Below are positions 8,275 through 17,411 of a stretch of 64,000 nt of DNA, one piece after another. The stretch covers positions 806,001 through 870,000 of the forward strand of contig CAVUAO010000003.1 in NCBI GenBank assembly GCA_963739515.1, read 5' to 3'. Numbering within the stretch: the first letter of the stretch is position 1; every line of letters begins with the position of its first letter. The notes below the pieces were generated by a model, which worked only from the letters and a program-made list of their open reading frames with translations, was not told the origin of the DNA and made no database searches. The DNA is from JBFYTX01 sp963739515. Its GTDB lineage: Bacteria; Chloroflexota; Dehalococcoidia; Dehalococcoidales; RBG-16-60-22. A program made the translations under genes and the position numbers.

Positions 8275-11200
8275 TCATACTTCCAGGTCGCATCGTAGAC
8301 ACCTCTTAGCCTCCCGTCGGGCGATATCCTCGGAGAAGCCGAGCTCTATTTCCGCGAAGCTGGCCCGTCTCTCCGGTAGCGGGAGAGTTGTTACTTTTGT
8401 CCGCGGATTTGTCTCCCACGTTTCATCAAGCTCCGGGGGCCGCCCCTCCATCACTTTGGCTTTGCGGTCATATATCTCGACGCGGGAAGCATCTTTCCGG
8501 AGGTACTTATCGATAGCGATAGCCCCTCTCCTCCCGGCGGCGATAGCTTCAACAACCATGTCCGGCCCGGTAACGAAGTCGCCGCCGGCGAAGATGCCGG
8601 GCACATTGGTCGCCAGGGTATTGCTATCGGTAACCAGCGTCTCCCATCTGGTACGTTCCAGGGCGCTATCGGGGGGTAGGAAAGAGAGGTCGGGCGCCTG
8701 CCCCACGGCAGCGATAACCGTGTCCGCTTCGGCGGTGAACTCAGAGCCGACGATGGGGATGGGGCGGCGCCGCCCGCTTTCGTCAGGTTCTCCCAGCTTC
8801 ATGCGTGTACACTGCAATCCGGTTACCTTCCAGTTGTCGCTCGTAATCCGGGTCGGCGTGGCGAGGAAATTTATTTTTACGCCTTCGGCAACGGCTTCAT
8901 CGTACTCCACATCAGATACCGGCATCTCTTCCCGGGAGCGGCGGTAGTAGATGCTGGTCTCATCCGCGCCAAGCCGTAGGGAGGTTCGGGCGGCATCCAG
9001 GGCCACGTTGCCGCCCCCGATGATAGCCACGCGCCTGCCCACCTTTACCGTCCTTCCCAACCTGACGTCCCGGAGGAATCTCAACCCGTAATAAAGCCCC
9101 TCGATATCCTCAACCTCACCAGGTATGCCCAGGCGCTGGCTTCTCTGTGCCCCCGCCGCGATAAAAACGGCGGCAAATCCATCTTTCCGCAGGTGTTCTA
9201 TAGTGAAATTGGTATTAATCGGCGTATTGTACTTTATTTCCACACCTCGCTTTACGATGTAGTCGATATCCTGCTGGATGGCCGCATGCGGCAGGCGGAA
9301 CTCCGGTATCGCCACCGATAGCATACCGCCGCCTACGGGCATGGCTTCGAAAACTGTGGCCGGGTAGCCTGTTTGTGCCAGGAAATAGGCGCAGGCCAGG
9401 CCAGTGGGCCCCGCCCCCACCACGGCGATTTTTTCCTTCTTCGTCCGTGGGAACGGCTTGACTTCCCCGAGCTCGGAGCCGTGCTCCGCATACCAGTCGG
9501 TGGCGAAGCGCTTCAACGTCCTGATAGAAACGGGGTCATCGAGCTCGCCGCGGCGGCACCGCCCTTCGCACGGGTGGTGGCAAATGCGGCCGCATACGGC
9601 CGCGAAGGGATTGCGCTCCCTAATGGTCTCGATAGCCGCTTTGTAGTCACCGTCGGCGATATAGGCGACATACTTGGGGATATTGATTCCTGCCGGGCAG
9701 GTATGCTGGCAGGGCGAAATCATCAAGGCATCGCAAACAGCCGCCGGACATTTCTTCTCTTTGATGTGCGCCTCATACTCGTCGCGGAAGTAGTTTATGG
9801 TGGAGATAACCGGGTTCGGGGCCGTCTGCCCCAGGCCGCAGAGCGAGCACTCTTTAACGGTTTTAGCGATAGAAAGTAATGAATCTATATCCGCGTCAAT
9901 TCCCCGGCCTTCGGTAATCCTGGTAAGTATCTCCAGCATCTGCCGTGTGCCCAGCCGGCAGGGTGCACATTTCCCGCAGGACTCGCTCTGGGTGAAGCTC
10001 ACGAAAAAGCGGGCAATCTCAACCATGCAGGTGGTCTCGTCCATGACAACCATGCCGCCGGAGCCCATGATAGAACCCAGCTTGGCGAGTGTCTCGTACT
10101 CTATAGGCGTTTCGATGAAGCGCGCTGGGATGCACCCTCCCGAAGGGCCACCGGTCTGTACGGCTTTAAGCCTCCTCCCCTTCGGGATGCCACCACCAAC
10201 CTTGTAGACGATGTGGGATAGCGGAGTACCCATGGGCACCTCAACCAGTCCGCTATTGGCGATTTTACCGGTAAGAGCGAACACCGCCGTCCCCTTGCTT
10301 TTCTCCGTGCCGATACCGTTAAACCACTCGGCCCCTCTTTCGATAATGACTGGCACTGTGGCCAGGGTCTTAACGTTGTTGATGATGGTGGGCTTGCTGT
10401 CCAGCCCCGAATTAGCCGGGAAAGGGGGACGGGCTCGCGGCATGCCCCGTTTACTCTCGATGGAGGCTATCAGCGCCGTCTCTTCCCCGCAGACGAAAGC
10501 CCCGGCACCCTCCTTAATATGGACGTTTAAATTGAAGCTGGAACCAAGGATGCCTTTACCCAGGAAGCCTCTCTTCTGCGCCTGGCTTAGGGCAGTACGC
10601 AGGCGTTTTACGGCCAGCGGATATTCGGCGCGGACATAGATATAGCCCTCGCTGGCGCCGATGGCATAGGCCGCAATCGCCATCCCTTCCAGGACGGCAT
10701 TGGGGTCAGCTTCCAAAATGGAGCGGTCCATGAAAGCGCCGGGGTCGCCTTCATCGGCATTGCATATCATGTACTTCTGATTGCCGGGGGCATTATGGCA
10801 GAACTCCCACTTGGTGCCCGTAGGGAAGCCGGCGCCGCCCCGGCCGCGCAGACCGGAACGCTTGACCAGGTCAATTACCTCTTGAGGTTTCATCGCGAAA
10901 ATGACTTTCCTGAGCGACTGGTATCCTCCACAGGCTAAGTAATCATCAATATTTTCGGGATTTATATGACCGCAGTGTCGCATGATGACACGCTGCTGCT
11001 CCCCATAAAACTTGATGTCGGCATAATGAGGCACCGCCTGACCGGTCACCGGGTCATTATAAAAAAGACGCTCAACCGGTTTAGCGTCCCGGAGGTGCGA
11101 AATGACAATTTCGGCAGCATCCTCGGCATCAACATGGGTATAGAAAATACCATCCGGCTCCACTACGACATTGGGGCCCTGCTGGCAAAAACCATGACAA

Positions 11201-11334
11201 CCGGAGAAGTCAATTTCCGCTTCCGTTACGCCTTGTTTGACCAGTTCTGCCTTCAAAGCCTGATAGACAGCGTCACTGCCCCCTGAGACGCATCCGGTAC
11301 CCCGGCAAACAAATACCGTACGCTTCTGCGGCAT
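8275..11334 (-). CDS. NuoF-like NADH-binding subunit fused to GltD-like NADPH oxidoreductase
   Basis: A 1019-residue fusion. Residues 1-90 form a thioredoxin-like [2Fe-2S] domain (C10, C15, C46, C50). The NuoF core follows with the FMN/NADH loop GLRGRGGAGFPTG (162-174), DEGDPGAF (194-201) and the 4Fe-4S motif ESCGKCAPCR. From about residue 540 a GltD/NfnB-like part begins with Cys motifs CQHTCPAG and CGRICHHPCEGRC. FAD (VGAGPTGLACAY) and NADPH (IIGGGNVALDAART) Rossmann motifs then appear, and the protein ends with RCLRCDLEV. One base separates it from nuoE. Such fusions occur with electron-bifurcating hydrogenases and formate dehydrogenases. Here the neighbours are MetV/MetF, suggesting NAD(P)H-driven methylene-H4folate reduction, possibly by bifurcation; unproven. 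Confidence 0.9.
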   Translation of the reverse strand: MPQKRTVFVCRGTGCVSGGSDAVYQALKAELVKQGVTEAEIDFSGCHGFCQQGPNVVVEPDGIFYTHVDAEDAAEIVISHLRDAKPVERLFYNDPVTGQAVPHYADIKFYGEQQRVIMRHCGHINPENIDDYLACGGYQSLRKVIFAMKPQEVIDLVKRSGLRGRGGAGFPTGTKWEFCHNAPGNQKYMICNADEGDPGAFMDRSILEADPNAVLEGMAIAAYAIGASEGYIYVRAEYPLAVKRLRTALSQAQKRGFLGKGILGSSFNLNVHIKEGAGAFVCGEETALIASIESKRGMPRARPPFPANSGLDSKPTIINNVKTLATVPVIIERGAEWFNGIGTEKSKGTAVFALTGKIANSGLVEVPMGTPLSHIVYKVGGGIPKGRRLKAVQTGGPSGGCIPARFIETPIEYETLAKLGSIMGSGGMVVMDETTCMVEIARFFVSFTQSESCGKCAPCRLGTRQMLEILTRITEGRGIDADIDSLLSIAKTVKECSLCGLGQTAPNPVISTINYFRDEYEAHIKEKKCPAAVCDALMISPCQHTCPAGINIPKYVAYIADGDYKAAIETIRERNPFAAVCGRICHHPCEGRCRRGELDDPVSIRTLKRFATDWYAEHGSELGEVKPFPRTKKEKIAVVGAGPTGLACAYFLAQTGYPATVFEAMPVGGGMLSVAIPEFRLPHAAIQQDIDYIVKRGVEIKYNTPINTNFTIEHLRKDGFAAVFIAAGAQRSQRLGIPGEVEDIEGLYYGLRFLRDVRLGRTVKVGRRVAIIGGGNVALDAARTSLRLGADETSIYYRRSREEMPVSDVEYDEAVAEGVKINFLATPTRITSDNWKVTGLQCTRMKLGEPDESGRRRPIPIVGSEFTAEADTVIAAVGQAPDLSFLPPDSALERTRWETLVTDSNTLATNVPGIFAGGDFVTGPDMVVEAIAAGRRGAIAIDKYLRKDASRVEIYDRKAKVMEGRPPELDETWETNPRTKVTTLPLPERRASFAEIELGFSEDIARREAKRCLRCDLEV

Positions 11335-11335
11335 A

Positions 11336-11821
11336 CTACTCCTTCTTCCTCCCGCCGAATAATCGCGCTACCTTCTTGGGATTCATACTGCTGTAGGTAT
11401 CTTTATTAATCACCATATTCGGTGCCAGGGCACAAACGCCGATACAGGCGACCGTTTCCAGAGTGTACTCCATGTCATCGGTAGTCTGACCTTCTTCGAT
11501 ACCGAGGTATTGCTTGACTAATTTCAAGATGGATTTCGCGCCACGCACATGGCAAGCGGTCCCACGGCAGACCCTGACGATATTTTTACCCCGGGGCTCG
11601 GTGTAAAGCTGGGCGTAGAAGGAAATCACCCCTTGTATCTGACTGGGAAATAGTCCGAGAGCACCGGCGATACGGGGTATGACCTCGGGGGGAATATAAC
11701 CAACTTTTTCCTGGATTTCCTGTGTCAGCGGAATAAGTGCCCATTTCTGACCCCGATAGCTGATGATGATTCTATCGATTTGTTTCAGATTAACCTTTGG
11801 CACTTTCTGCGATTTAGCCAT
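11336..11821 (-). CDS. NuoE-like thioredoxin-fold [2Fe-2S] subunit
   Basis: A 161-residue NuoE/HoxE-type protein. After an N-terminal helical domain (YIPPEVIPRIAGALG) the thioredoxin-like domain carries the [2Fe-2S] cysteines as CRGTAC and CIGVC, in the expected Cx4C...Cx3C arrangement. It overlaps the end of the FDH-like gene by 8 bp and ends one base before the NuoF-GltD gene, so translation is probably coupled. Its job is to pass electrons from the NuoF flavin. In a two-subunit module with a NuoG-like protein this is the diaphorase part of a soluble complex. No complex I membrane subunits occur in the window. Confidence 0.9.
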   Translation of the reverse strand: MAKSQKVPKVNLKQIDRIIISYRGQKWALIPLTQEIQEKVGYIPPEVIPRIAGALGLFPSQIQGVISFYAQLYTEPRGKNIVRVCRGTACHVRGAKSILKLVKQYLGIEEGQTTDDMEYTLETVACIGVCALAPNMVINKDTYSSMNPKKVARLFGGRKKE

Positions 11822-14504
11822 TTTCGGCGATCCTTTCCAATTTTACGGCGCATGATTTCAGTATGGGGGCTTGATTTCGCTGGTCAATAATAGTACTGAA
11901 TAGCTCATATACGGGACTGGCGGGGAAAGATATCGGCATAAATAGCAGACCGCGGGGCAGGGCATCGCTTATCTTGGCAATAGTTAGAATCTCTACCTGT
12001 GCTGATATTAGTTTAACCTTGTCACCCTCGCTGATACCGGTGCCCTTGGCATCCGCAGGGCTGATTTCGAGCAAGGCCTCCGGGGAGAACCGCTTTAACC
12101 GCGCCGACCGCGAGCTACGCGAACCGGCGCCAAAATGATACCGGCTGGAGCCGACCATCAGCGTGAAAGGATAGCCATCCGTTGCCACGTTTTGCGGGGG
12201 TATATACTCCACGGGGGAGAACCGCCCAAAACCACTAGGGAAAAGCCCCTTATAAAGCCGCCTCGTTCCTTGCGTACTGCCATCCGCTTCGCTCAAATCT
12301 AGACCCGTTGTATCAATATCGGCGTAGGTAAAGTGATGGTAGAAGGGAACCATTTCTTCAATTTCCTCCATTACTTGTTGCGGAGAGGTATAGGGCATAG
12401 GTGAACCCATCGTCCCGGCCAATCGCATTACGATTTCGCCATCAGGCAGGCTGTTACCGGCAGGTTTAATGGCTTTCCGAACTCGCTGAATTCTCCCCTC
12501 AAAGTTAGTAAATGTTCCATCTTTCTCCGCGAAGCTTGCCGCCGGTAAAACGACCGAGGCCAGCCTGGCTGTTTCCGTCAGAAACATATCCGTAACCACC
12601 AGAAAATCGAGAGAGGATAGGGCTTTTTTAACCTGGGCTGGTTGCGGGAAGCTGGCTACCGGATTCTCTCCCATGATAAACATACTTCTAATTTTGCCTT
12701 CTCGGGCTTGCGCCATCATTTCCAGAGCCGTTAACCCGGCATGTGTGGGTAACTGTCTGCCCCAGCGTTCCTCAAACTTTTTCCTGTTTTGAGCGTCTTC
12801 TATATTCTGGTAACCGGACAGAAAATCGGGCAAGGCACCCATGTCACAGGCTCCGTGGGCATTGTTCTCACGCTGTAACGCAAAAATACCACCGCGACGG
12901 CCAGCACGACCGATGAGCATGGCCAGATTAGCAATGGCAATTACGGCATCGGTACCATTGGCCTGCTGGGCAATCCCATTTCCATATACGATGGAGGTTT
13001 GTTCAGCCCCTGACAGTATCCGCGCCGCCAGCTGCACATCCTTCCTGGGGATACTGGTAATTTCTTCAACGTGACCAAGCGTAAAGGTCTCTAGACTCAT
13101 CGACCAGCCAGTGAAGTTGTCCGTCATTCGGGTAACGAACTCCACATCGAACTTCTTTTCATCAATGATTACCCTGGCTAGCCCATTAAGCAAGGCTACA
13201 TCTGTACCGACTGCAGGCCGTAGCCAGAGACGGGCGAACTGCGTCAACTGGGTTTGGCGGGGGTCAATGACAATAATCTCGGCTCCTTTGAACCTGGAAG
13301 CTCGTTTAATGGCATAGGCTACTGCCGGTGCGGAAATTTCCGGATCGGCGCCAATGACCATAATGACCCGCGACTTTTCTAGGGCATCGAGCGAACCGGT
13401 CGTACCGGCGTAGCCTATCGTTGTCCCCAGACCACTCCGACTCGCCGCATTGTAAAGACGGCTGCCGTTATCGATGTTGTTGGTGCCCAGGATACTCCGT
13501 GTAAATCTCTGTAGTAAGTAATTCTCTTCATTAGTACACTTTGATGAACCAAAAACGGATAGGGCGTCAGGTCCACAGGCTTCTTTAATTTGTTTCAAAC
13601 CATCAGCCACCTGGGTTAGAGCTTCTTCCCAGGTCGCTTCTTTGAACTCACCATTCACCTTTACCAGAGGATGGTGCAGTCTTTCTGGATTATGAATAAA
13701 ATCATAACCATAACTCCCGCGGACACATAGAGTGCCCCGGTTCACCGGACTTTCCTCGGCCGGTCTGGAATAGACCACTCTGCCATCCTTAACTCCCAGT
13801 GAAAGAGAACAGCCGCATCCGCAATAGGGACATACCGTTGTGACCGAGGTTGGTGCGGTACCGGTGTATGTCCTATTTTTTTCCATGATAGCACCGGTGG
13901 GGCATATAGCCACGCAGACCCCGCAGAAAGTACACTCGGATTTCTCCAGCGGCATATCATTCAACGTTGCCGACCTGACGTCAGTGCCACGGTGCATATA
14001 GTCGATAGCCCCTTCTACGACAAGTTCCTGGTCGACTCTGATACACTTGCCGCACATGATACATTTTGACAGGTCACGCTCTATAAAGGGATTGACCTCC
14101 TCGATGACATCCGATTGGGGGATTCTCTGATATTCAACCAGACCGATGCCCATCTCCGCCGCCAGCTTGCGTAACTGGCATCGATTTCCCTTATCACAGA
14201 CCAGGCAGGAATCGGGATGACTGGCGAGCATAAGCTTAAGGATTTTCTTGCGGTGTTCCACTACCCTCGGTGAATTGGTCTTGATAACCATCCCCGGCGA
14301 GATAGGGGCAACGCAGGAAGCCAGCAAGGCACCGTTGCGTTCGTCTTCTACCAGGCAAAGCCTGCAGGCGCCTGCCGCAGGCAAGTTCGGGTCATGGCAG
14401 AGGGTAGGTATATAAACTCCGGATTCCCGCGCCAAGTCAAGGATGGATGTCCCGGGATAACCGCTGACCTCAACTCCGTTTAGAACGATGGTGATCGTTT
14501 CCAC
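11814..14504 (-). CDS. NuoG/formate dehydrogenase-like molybdopterin subunit with altered active site
   Basis: An 896-residue protein. Domains in order: plant-type [2Fe-2S] (C36, C47, C50, C64), NuoG His-Cys motif region (C100, C103, C109), 2x[4Fe-4S] ferredoxin (CIMCGKC 148-154, CTFCGVC 191-197), molybdopterin oxidoreductase with its own [4Fe-4S] (CPYCGCGC 225-232, C260), and a C-terminal dinucleotide-binding domain. This is the FdhA layout of NAD-linked formate dehydrogenases. However, where FDHs have ARL(C/U)H, this protein has SRLYN, with Tyr351 and Asn352 replacing the Cys/Sec ligand and catalytic His. Formate oxidation is therefore doubtful. It overlaps the upstream receiver protein gene by 25 bp and nuoE by 8 bp. 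It may be a structural or electron-wiring subunit for MetVF. Confidence 0.85.
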   Translation of the reverse strand: METITIVLNGVEVSGYPGTSILDLARESGVYIPTLCHDPNLPAAGACRLCLVEDERNGALLASCVAPISPGMVIKTNSPRVVEHRKKILKLMLASHPDSCLVCDKGNRCQLRKLAAEMGIGLVEYQRIPQSDVIEEVNPFIERDLSKCIMCGKCIRVDQELVVEGAIDYMHRGTDVRSATLNDMPLEKSECTFCGVCVAICPTGAIMEKNRTYTGTAPTSVTTVCPYCGCGCSLSLGVKDGRVVYSRPAEESPVNRGTLCVRGSYGYDFIHNPERLHHPLVKVNGEFKEATWEEALTQVADGLKQIKEACGPDALSVFGSSKCTNEENYLLQRFTRSILGTNNIDNGSRLYNAASRSGLGTTIGYAGTTGSLDALEKSRVIMVIGADPEISAPAVAYAIKRASRFKGAEIIVIDPRQTQLTQFARLWLRPAVGTDVALLNGLARVIIDEKKFDVEFVTRMTDNFTGWSMSLETFTLGHVEEITSIPRKDVQLAARILSGAEQTSIVYGNGIAQQANGTDAVIAIANLAMLIGRAGRRGGIFALQRENNAHGACDMGALPDFLSGYQNIEDAQNRKKFEERWGRQLPTHAGLTALEMMAQAREGKIRSMFIMGENPVASFPQPAQVKKALSSLDFLVVTDMFLTETARLASVVLPAASFAEKDGTFTNFEGRIQRVRKAIKPAGNSLPDGEIVMRLAGTMGSPMPYTSPQQVMEEIEEMVPFYHHFTYADIDTTGLDLSEADGSTQGTRRLYKGLFPSGFGRFSPVEYIPPQNVATDGYPFTLMVGSSRYHFGAGSRSSRSARLKRFSPEALLEISPADAKGTGISEGDKVKLISAQVEILTIAKISDALPRGLLFMPISFPASPVYELFSTIIDQRNQAPILKSCAVKLERIAENG

Positions 14505-15319
14505 TCAGTTTCACCCTTGCCCTGATTATGCGGCTGGAGAGATTCTAACCACGACTGGTCGCCCCGGGCCACGGAGCGTATCCCGGTTATAAGACGGGAA
14601 CTGGCGGCGGCTTTAGGGATAAACCCCACGGCACCCACCTTTTTACTGGCTAGAACATTCTCATCATCATCGTACTGTGTCAGTATTAACACCTTCGCTG
14701 ATTTGCATTTCTGGCATATCTCTCTAGCGGCATCCAGCCCGTTCATCACTGGCATGACAATATCCATCACCACGACATCGGGCAGGAGTCCGATGGTCTT
14801 TTCCAGTGCTTCTTTGCCATTGACCGCCTCCCCGATTACCTGCATATCCCGCTGCAAGGAGAGCACCGCCCTTATGCCATCCCTGACCACAGCGTGGTCA
14901 TCCACAATCAGTATCCTGATTTTCTTAGTCGCCCAGTCCAGCAGAGCCTTGATGCGAGGTATCAGGGCAACTGGCTCCACAGGCTTGGCCAGGAAATCTT
15001 CAGCGTCCATCTGCATACCCTCGTCCATTCTCCAGCCTTTAAGAAGCTGTTTTTCTGGCGGGGCATTAATTACCATGAGAGGCATGTTGCCGAATCCTAA
15101 AGTCTGTTTCATCCACTTATGGAACAAGAAGGCGTCTCCCCGAGGCATAATCGTGCCCAGGATAATCATGTCAGGTTCGTGGGAGCGGAGCGTCTTTTCA
15201 GCCTGTTCCCGGTCATAGGCGACGACCACTACATAGGACTCATTTTCCAGGATTCTCTTTAAGTCCTCCACAAAATCGATTTCATCATCTACAATCATGA
15301 TCGTCTGTTTCTTTTCCAT
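14480..15319 (-). CDS. Double-receiver response regulator without output domain
   Basis: The start is the ATG at 15319 (MEKKQTIM), with AAAGGAGG 7 bases upstream; a longer frame begins at 15358 but lacks a ribosome site. The 279 residues hold two receiver domains. In the first (about 5-128) the phosphoacceptor position reads MIILGTIMP, so Asp is replaced by Gly55, although the acidic pair DDE and the Lys (AKP) remain. The second (about 134-255) is NarL-like with D186 in VVVMDIVMP and Lys at FIPKA, but no LuxR-type DNA-binding domain follows. It overlaps the FDH-like gene by 25 bp and is probably the first gene of that operon. It may act by protein contact with another regulator or kinase. Confidence 0.8.
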   Translation of the reverse strand: MEKKQTIMIVDDEIDFVEDLKRILENESYVVVVAYDREQAEKTLRSHEPDMIILGTIMPRGDAFLFHKWMKQTLGFGNMPLMVINAPPEKQLLKGWRMDEGMQMDAEDFLAKPVEPVALIPRIKALLDWATKKIRILIVDDHAVVRDGIRAVLSLQRDMQVIGEAVNGKEALEKTIGLLPDVVVMDIVMPVMNGLDAAREICQKCKSAKVLILTQYDDDENVLASKKVGAVGFIPKAAASSRLITGIRSVARGDQSWLESLQPHNQGKGETEWKRSPSF

Positions 15320-15532
15320 CTTAAGCCTCCTTTCATTGGAAGCGTCTATAAATTCCACTATACGACATTAATTAGAAACAAAAAATAGGGAATTTACCTT
15401 GATGGTGGGTAGATAAAACCCCTGAATTTTAAAGGATTAGCCCCAATATACCTGGGGTTAAAAGAAAAATGGGATTAGCAAAGGTTATAATTAACTCTTT
15501 ATTTAAGATATAGAGAAGGACAGGCTCTGGCC

Positions 15533-16186
15533 TTAGATGTTTATGATGCCTTTGCGCAAGGCGTATTTAACTAATTCAACACGATTATGGACACCCAGCT
15601 TGGCCATGAGGTTCGTCTTGTGGCCTTCCACTGTCTTGGGCGTGATAACCAGCATTTCCGCTATTTCCTGCGTGCTGTGACCCTCCGCCAGCAACTTGAG
15701 TATCTCGCGTTCCCGCTCCGTCAACTGGTTATAGGGGTCCTGACTGGCACGCTCACCAGCGGTATGCTGGTAATTCTCAACCAGAAGCTTGGTCACCGAG
15801 GGTGAAAGGTAGGAATCGCCCCGGTATATCGAGCGTATTCCTGCGGTCAGTTCTGAAGACGCGGCTGCCTTGCTGATAAAACCGGAGGCACCGGACTCAA
15901 TCACCGGGAAGAAATACTCTTTATCATCATACTGCGTGAGAACGAGTACTTTTGTCTTGGGGAACTCCTTGCTTATCCGCCGGGTGGCCTCCAAGCCCCC
16001 CATGATAGGCATGGAGATATCCATGAGTACCACGTCGGGATGTAGCTCTCTGACTTTGTTCAAGGCTTCGTTACCATTGGTTGCTTCCCCCATGACCTCG
16101 ATATCCCCGGCCAGAGCTAACAAAGCACAGATACCATCCCTTACGATGGTATGGTCATCAACTACTAGAACTGTTATTTTCTGCAT
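15533..16186 (-). CDS. NarL/FixJ-family response regulator
   Basis: A 217-residue regulator. The receiver domain has the acidic pocket VVDD (9-11), phosphoacceptor D56 in VVLMDISMP and the conserved Lys in FISKAAASSEL. A LuxR-type helix-turn-helix occupies about residues 148-212 (LTEREREILKLLAEG and PKTVEGHKTNLMAKLGV). It overlaps the 3' end of the sensor kinase gene by 29 bp, so the two are a cognate pair made from one transcript. Its receiver closely resembles the second receiver of the downstream double-receiver protein, suggesting a shared kinase. A likely target is the promoter in the 213-bp gap before 15319. Confidence 0.9.
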   Translation of the reverse strand: MQKITVLVVDDHTIVRDGICALLALAGDIEVMGEATNGNEALNKVRELHPDVVLMDISMPIMGGLEATRRISKEFPKTKVLVLTQYDDKEYFFPVIESGASGFISKAAASSELTAGIRSIYRGDSYLSPSVTKLLVENYQHTAGERASQDPYNQLTEREREILKLLAEGHSTQEIAEMLVITPKTVEGHKTNLMAKLGVHNRVELVKYALRKGIINI

Positions 16187-17411
16187 ATTCTATTTCCTGA
16201 CCGATAGGGACCCTGGCCCAGACAGTTGTCCCTTTCCCTATTTCGGACTCGATGCCACTCGTGCCACCCATAAAACCAATCCTCTCTCTCATGCTGAACA
16301 AACCACGGCCCCTCCCGCTTTCCTCGACATCAGTGATTTCCGAAACGTTAAATCCTTGTCCATCATCACGGATAATTAACAAGAATTCATCTGGTTTGTA
16401 CTCAAGCACAATAGCTGCGTTCTTGGCTTTAGAATGCTGGGCAATATTACCCACGGCCCCCTGGATAAAGCGGAAAAATGCAGCTTCAACCTCGGGAGGA
16501 AACCTCATCTCAGTCCCTCTGGTTTCTACGGTTACTTTAATTTCCAGTGGGTGCAGCCTGGTCTCTGCGTGCTGGCGAACAGCTGGCACCAGGCCTAACG
16601 TATCCAGGAGAGCCGGATGTAAATTAGAAATCAACCTGCTGACTTCTTTATGAACCTGCACTGTTAATGATTGTACCTTCTTCAGCCCAACAATGAATTC
16701 AGGGTCCTGCTTGCCTGATATGGCAGACATTTCTATCAGCGCCTGTAGCTGAAGGGCTATCCCAGAAAGTGATTGACTAGTCTCATCATGCAGCTCACGG
16801 GCAATTCTTCTCCTCTCATCCTCTTCAGCCACCAGGTTTTGTCGGGCAAGCTTACGCAACCTCTCACGTGCTTTCCTTAGGCGCTCGTAGAGCTTGGCGT
16901 GTTCAATAGCGATACCCAGTTGGTCGCCGATAGCATATAATAAATGCATATCAGAGGTGGTGAAGTGGCGAGGCATGCGGCTGGCTACATTCAGGACACC
17001 GAGTACCTTATCTCTGGCACGGAGAGGGACACAAATGAACGCCTTCAGACCTTCCGCCATAACCTGTTCGCGGTGTGCAACACGCGGGTCCGAGGAGATG
17101 TCCTCGAGGAGAATTGCCTTGCCACTCTCGGCGACATTGCCAGTAATGCCTTCACCAAGGCTAAGACGTACATTCTCGACAAATTCCTTACTCAGGCCAC
17201 GGTGAACAAGATGGGAAAGCTCCCTGGTATTTTCATCAATGAGAAGGATTTCACCAATGGTTCCGTTCATGATGTCCAGCGTACTATCGAGGCCGACGCC
17301 AAGGATAGCGTCCAGGTCCCACAAGCCACTTAAGGCCGCTGAGATTCGACTTAATACCAGAAGCTCAGACTGTTGTCTGTCCGTTTTTGACTTCAGCTTG
17401 CTCGATTCCAT
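16158..17411 (-). CDS. Soluble GAF-domain histidine kinase (NarL-partner type)
   Basis: A 417-residue kinase with no membrane segment. A GAF domain spans about residues 25-175 (EGITGNVAESGKAILLEDIS, CVPLRARDKVLGVLNVAS). The HisKA_3 dimerisation helix carries the phosphorylated H208 in RRIARELHDE. The ATPase domain ends with DDGQGF and GRGRGLFSMRERIGFMGG. The signal is therefore intracellular, sensed by the GAF pocket or by an associated cofactor. It overlaps the regulator gene and lies at the head of the block that leads to the FDH-like/NuoEF/MetVF operon. Control of that operon by an internal redox or metabolite cue is the simplest inference. Confidence 0.9.
   Translation of the reverse strand: MESSKLKSKTDRQQSELLVLSRISAALSGLWDLDAILGVGLDSTLDIMNGTIGEILLIDENTRELSHLVHRGLSKEFVENVRLSLGEGITGNVAESGKAILLEDISSDPRVAHREQVMAEGLKAFICVPLRARDKVLGVLNVASRMPRHFTTSDMHLLYAIGDQLGIAIEHAKLYERLRKARERLRKLARQNLVAEEDERRRIARELHDETSQSLSGIALQLQALIEMSAISGKQDPEFIVGLKKVQSLTVQVHKEVSRLISNLHPALLDTLGLVPAVRQHAETRLHPLEIKVTVETRGTEMRFPPEVEAAFFRFIQGAVGNIAQHSKAKNAAIVLEYKPDEFLLIIRDDGQGFNVSEITDVEESGRGRGLFSMRERIGFMGGTSGIESEIGKGTTVWARVPIGQEIEYAENNSSSS

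Noticed and set aside
13111..13317. Many open frames antisense to GC-rich genes across the window (example given)
   Set aside because: All mirror codon bias of the true genes on the other strand and lack start signals.
11814..14504. Selenocysteine-containing formate dehydrogenase
   Set aside because: No in-frame TGA is present and the Sec/Cys position encodes Tyr (TAC), so neither a Sec nor a Cys enzyme is supported.
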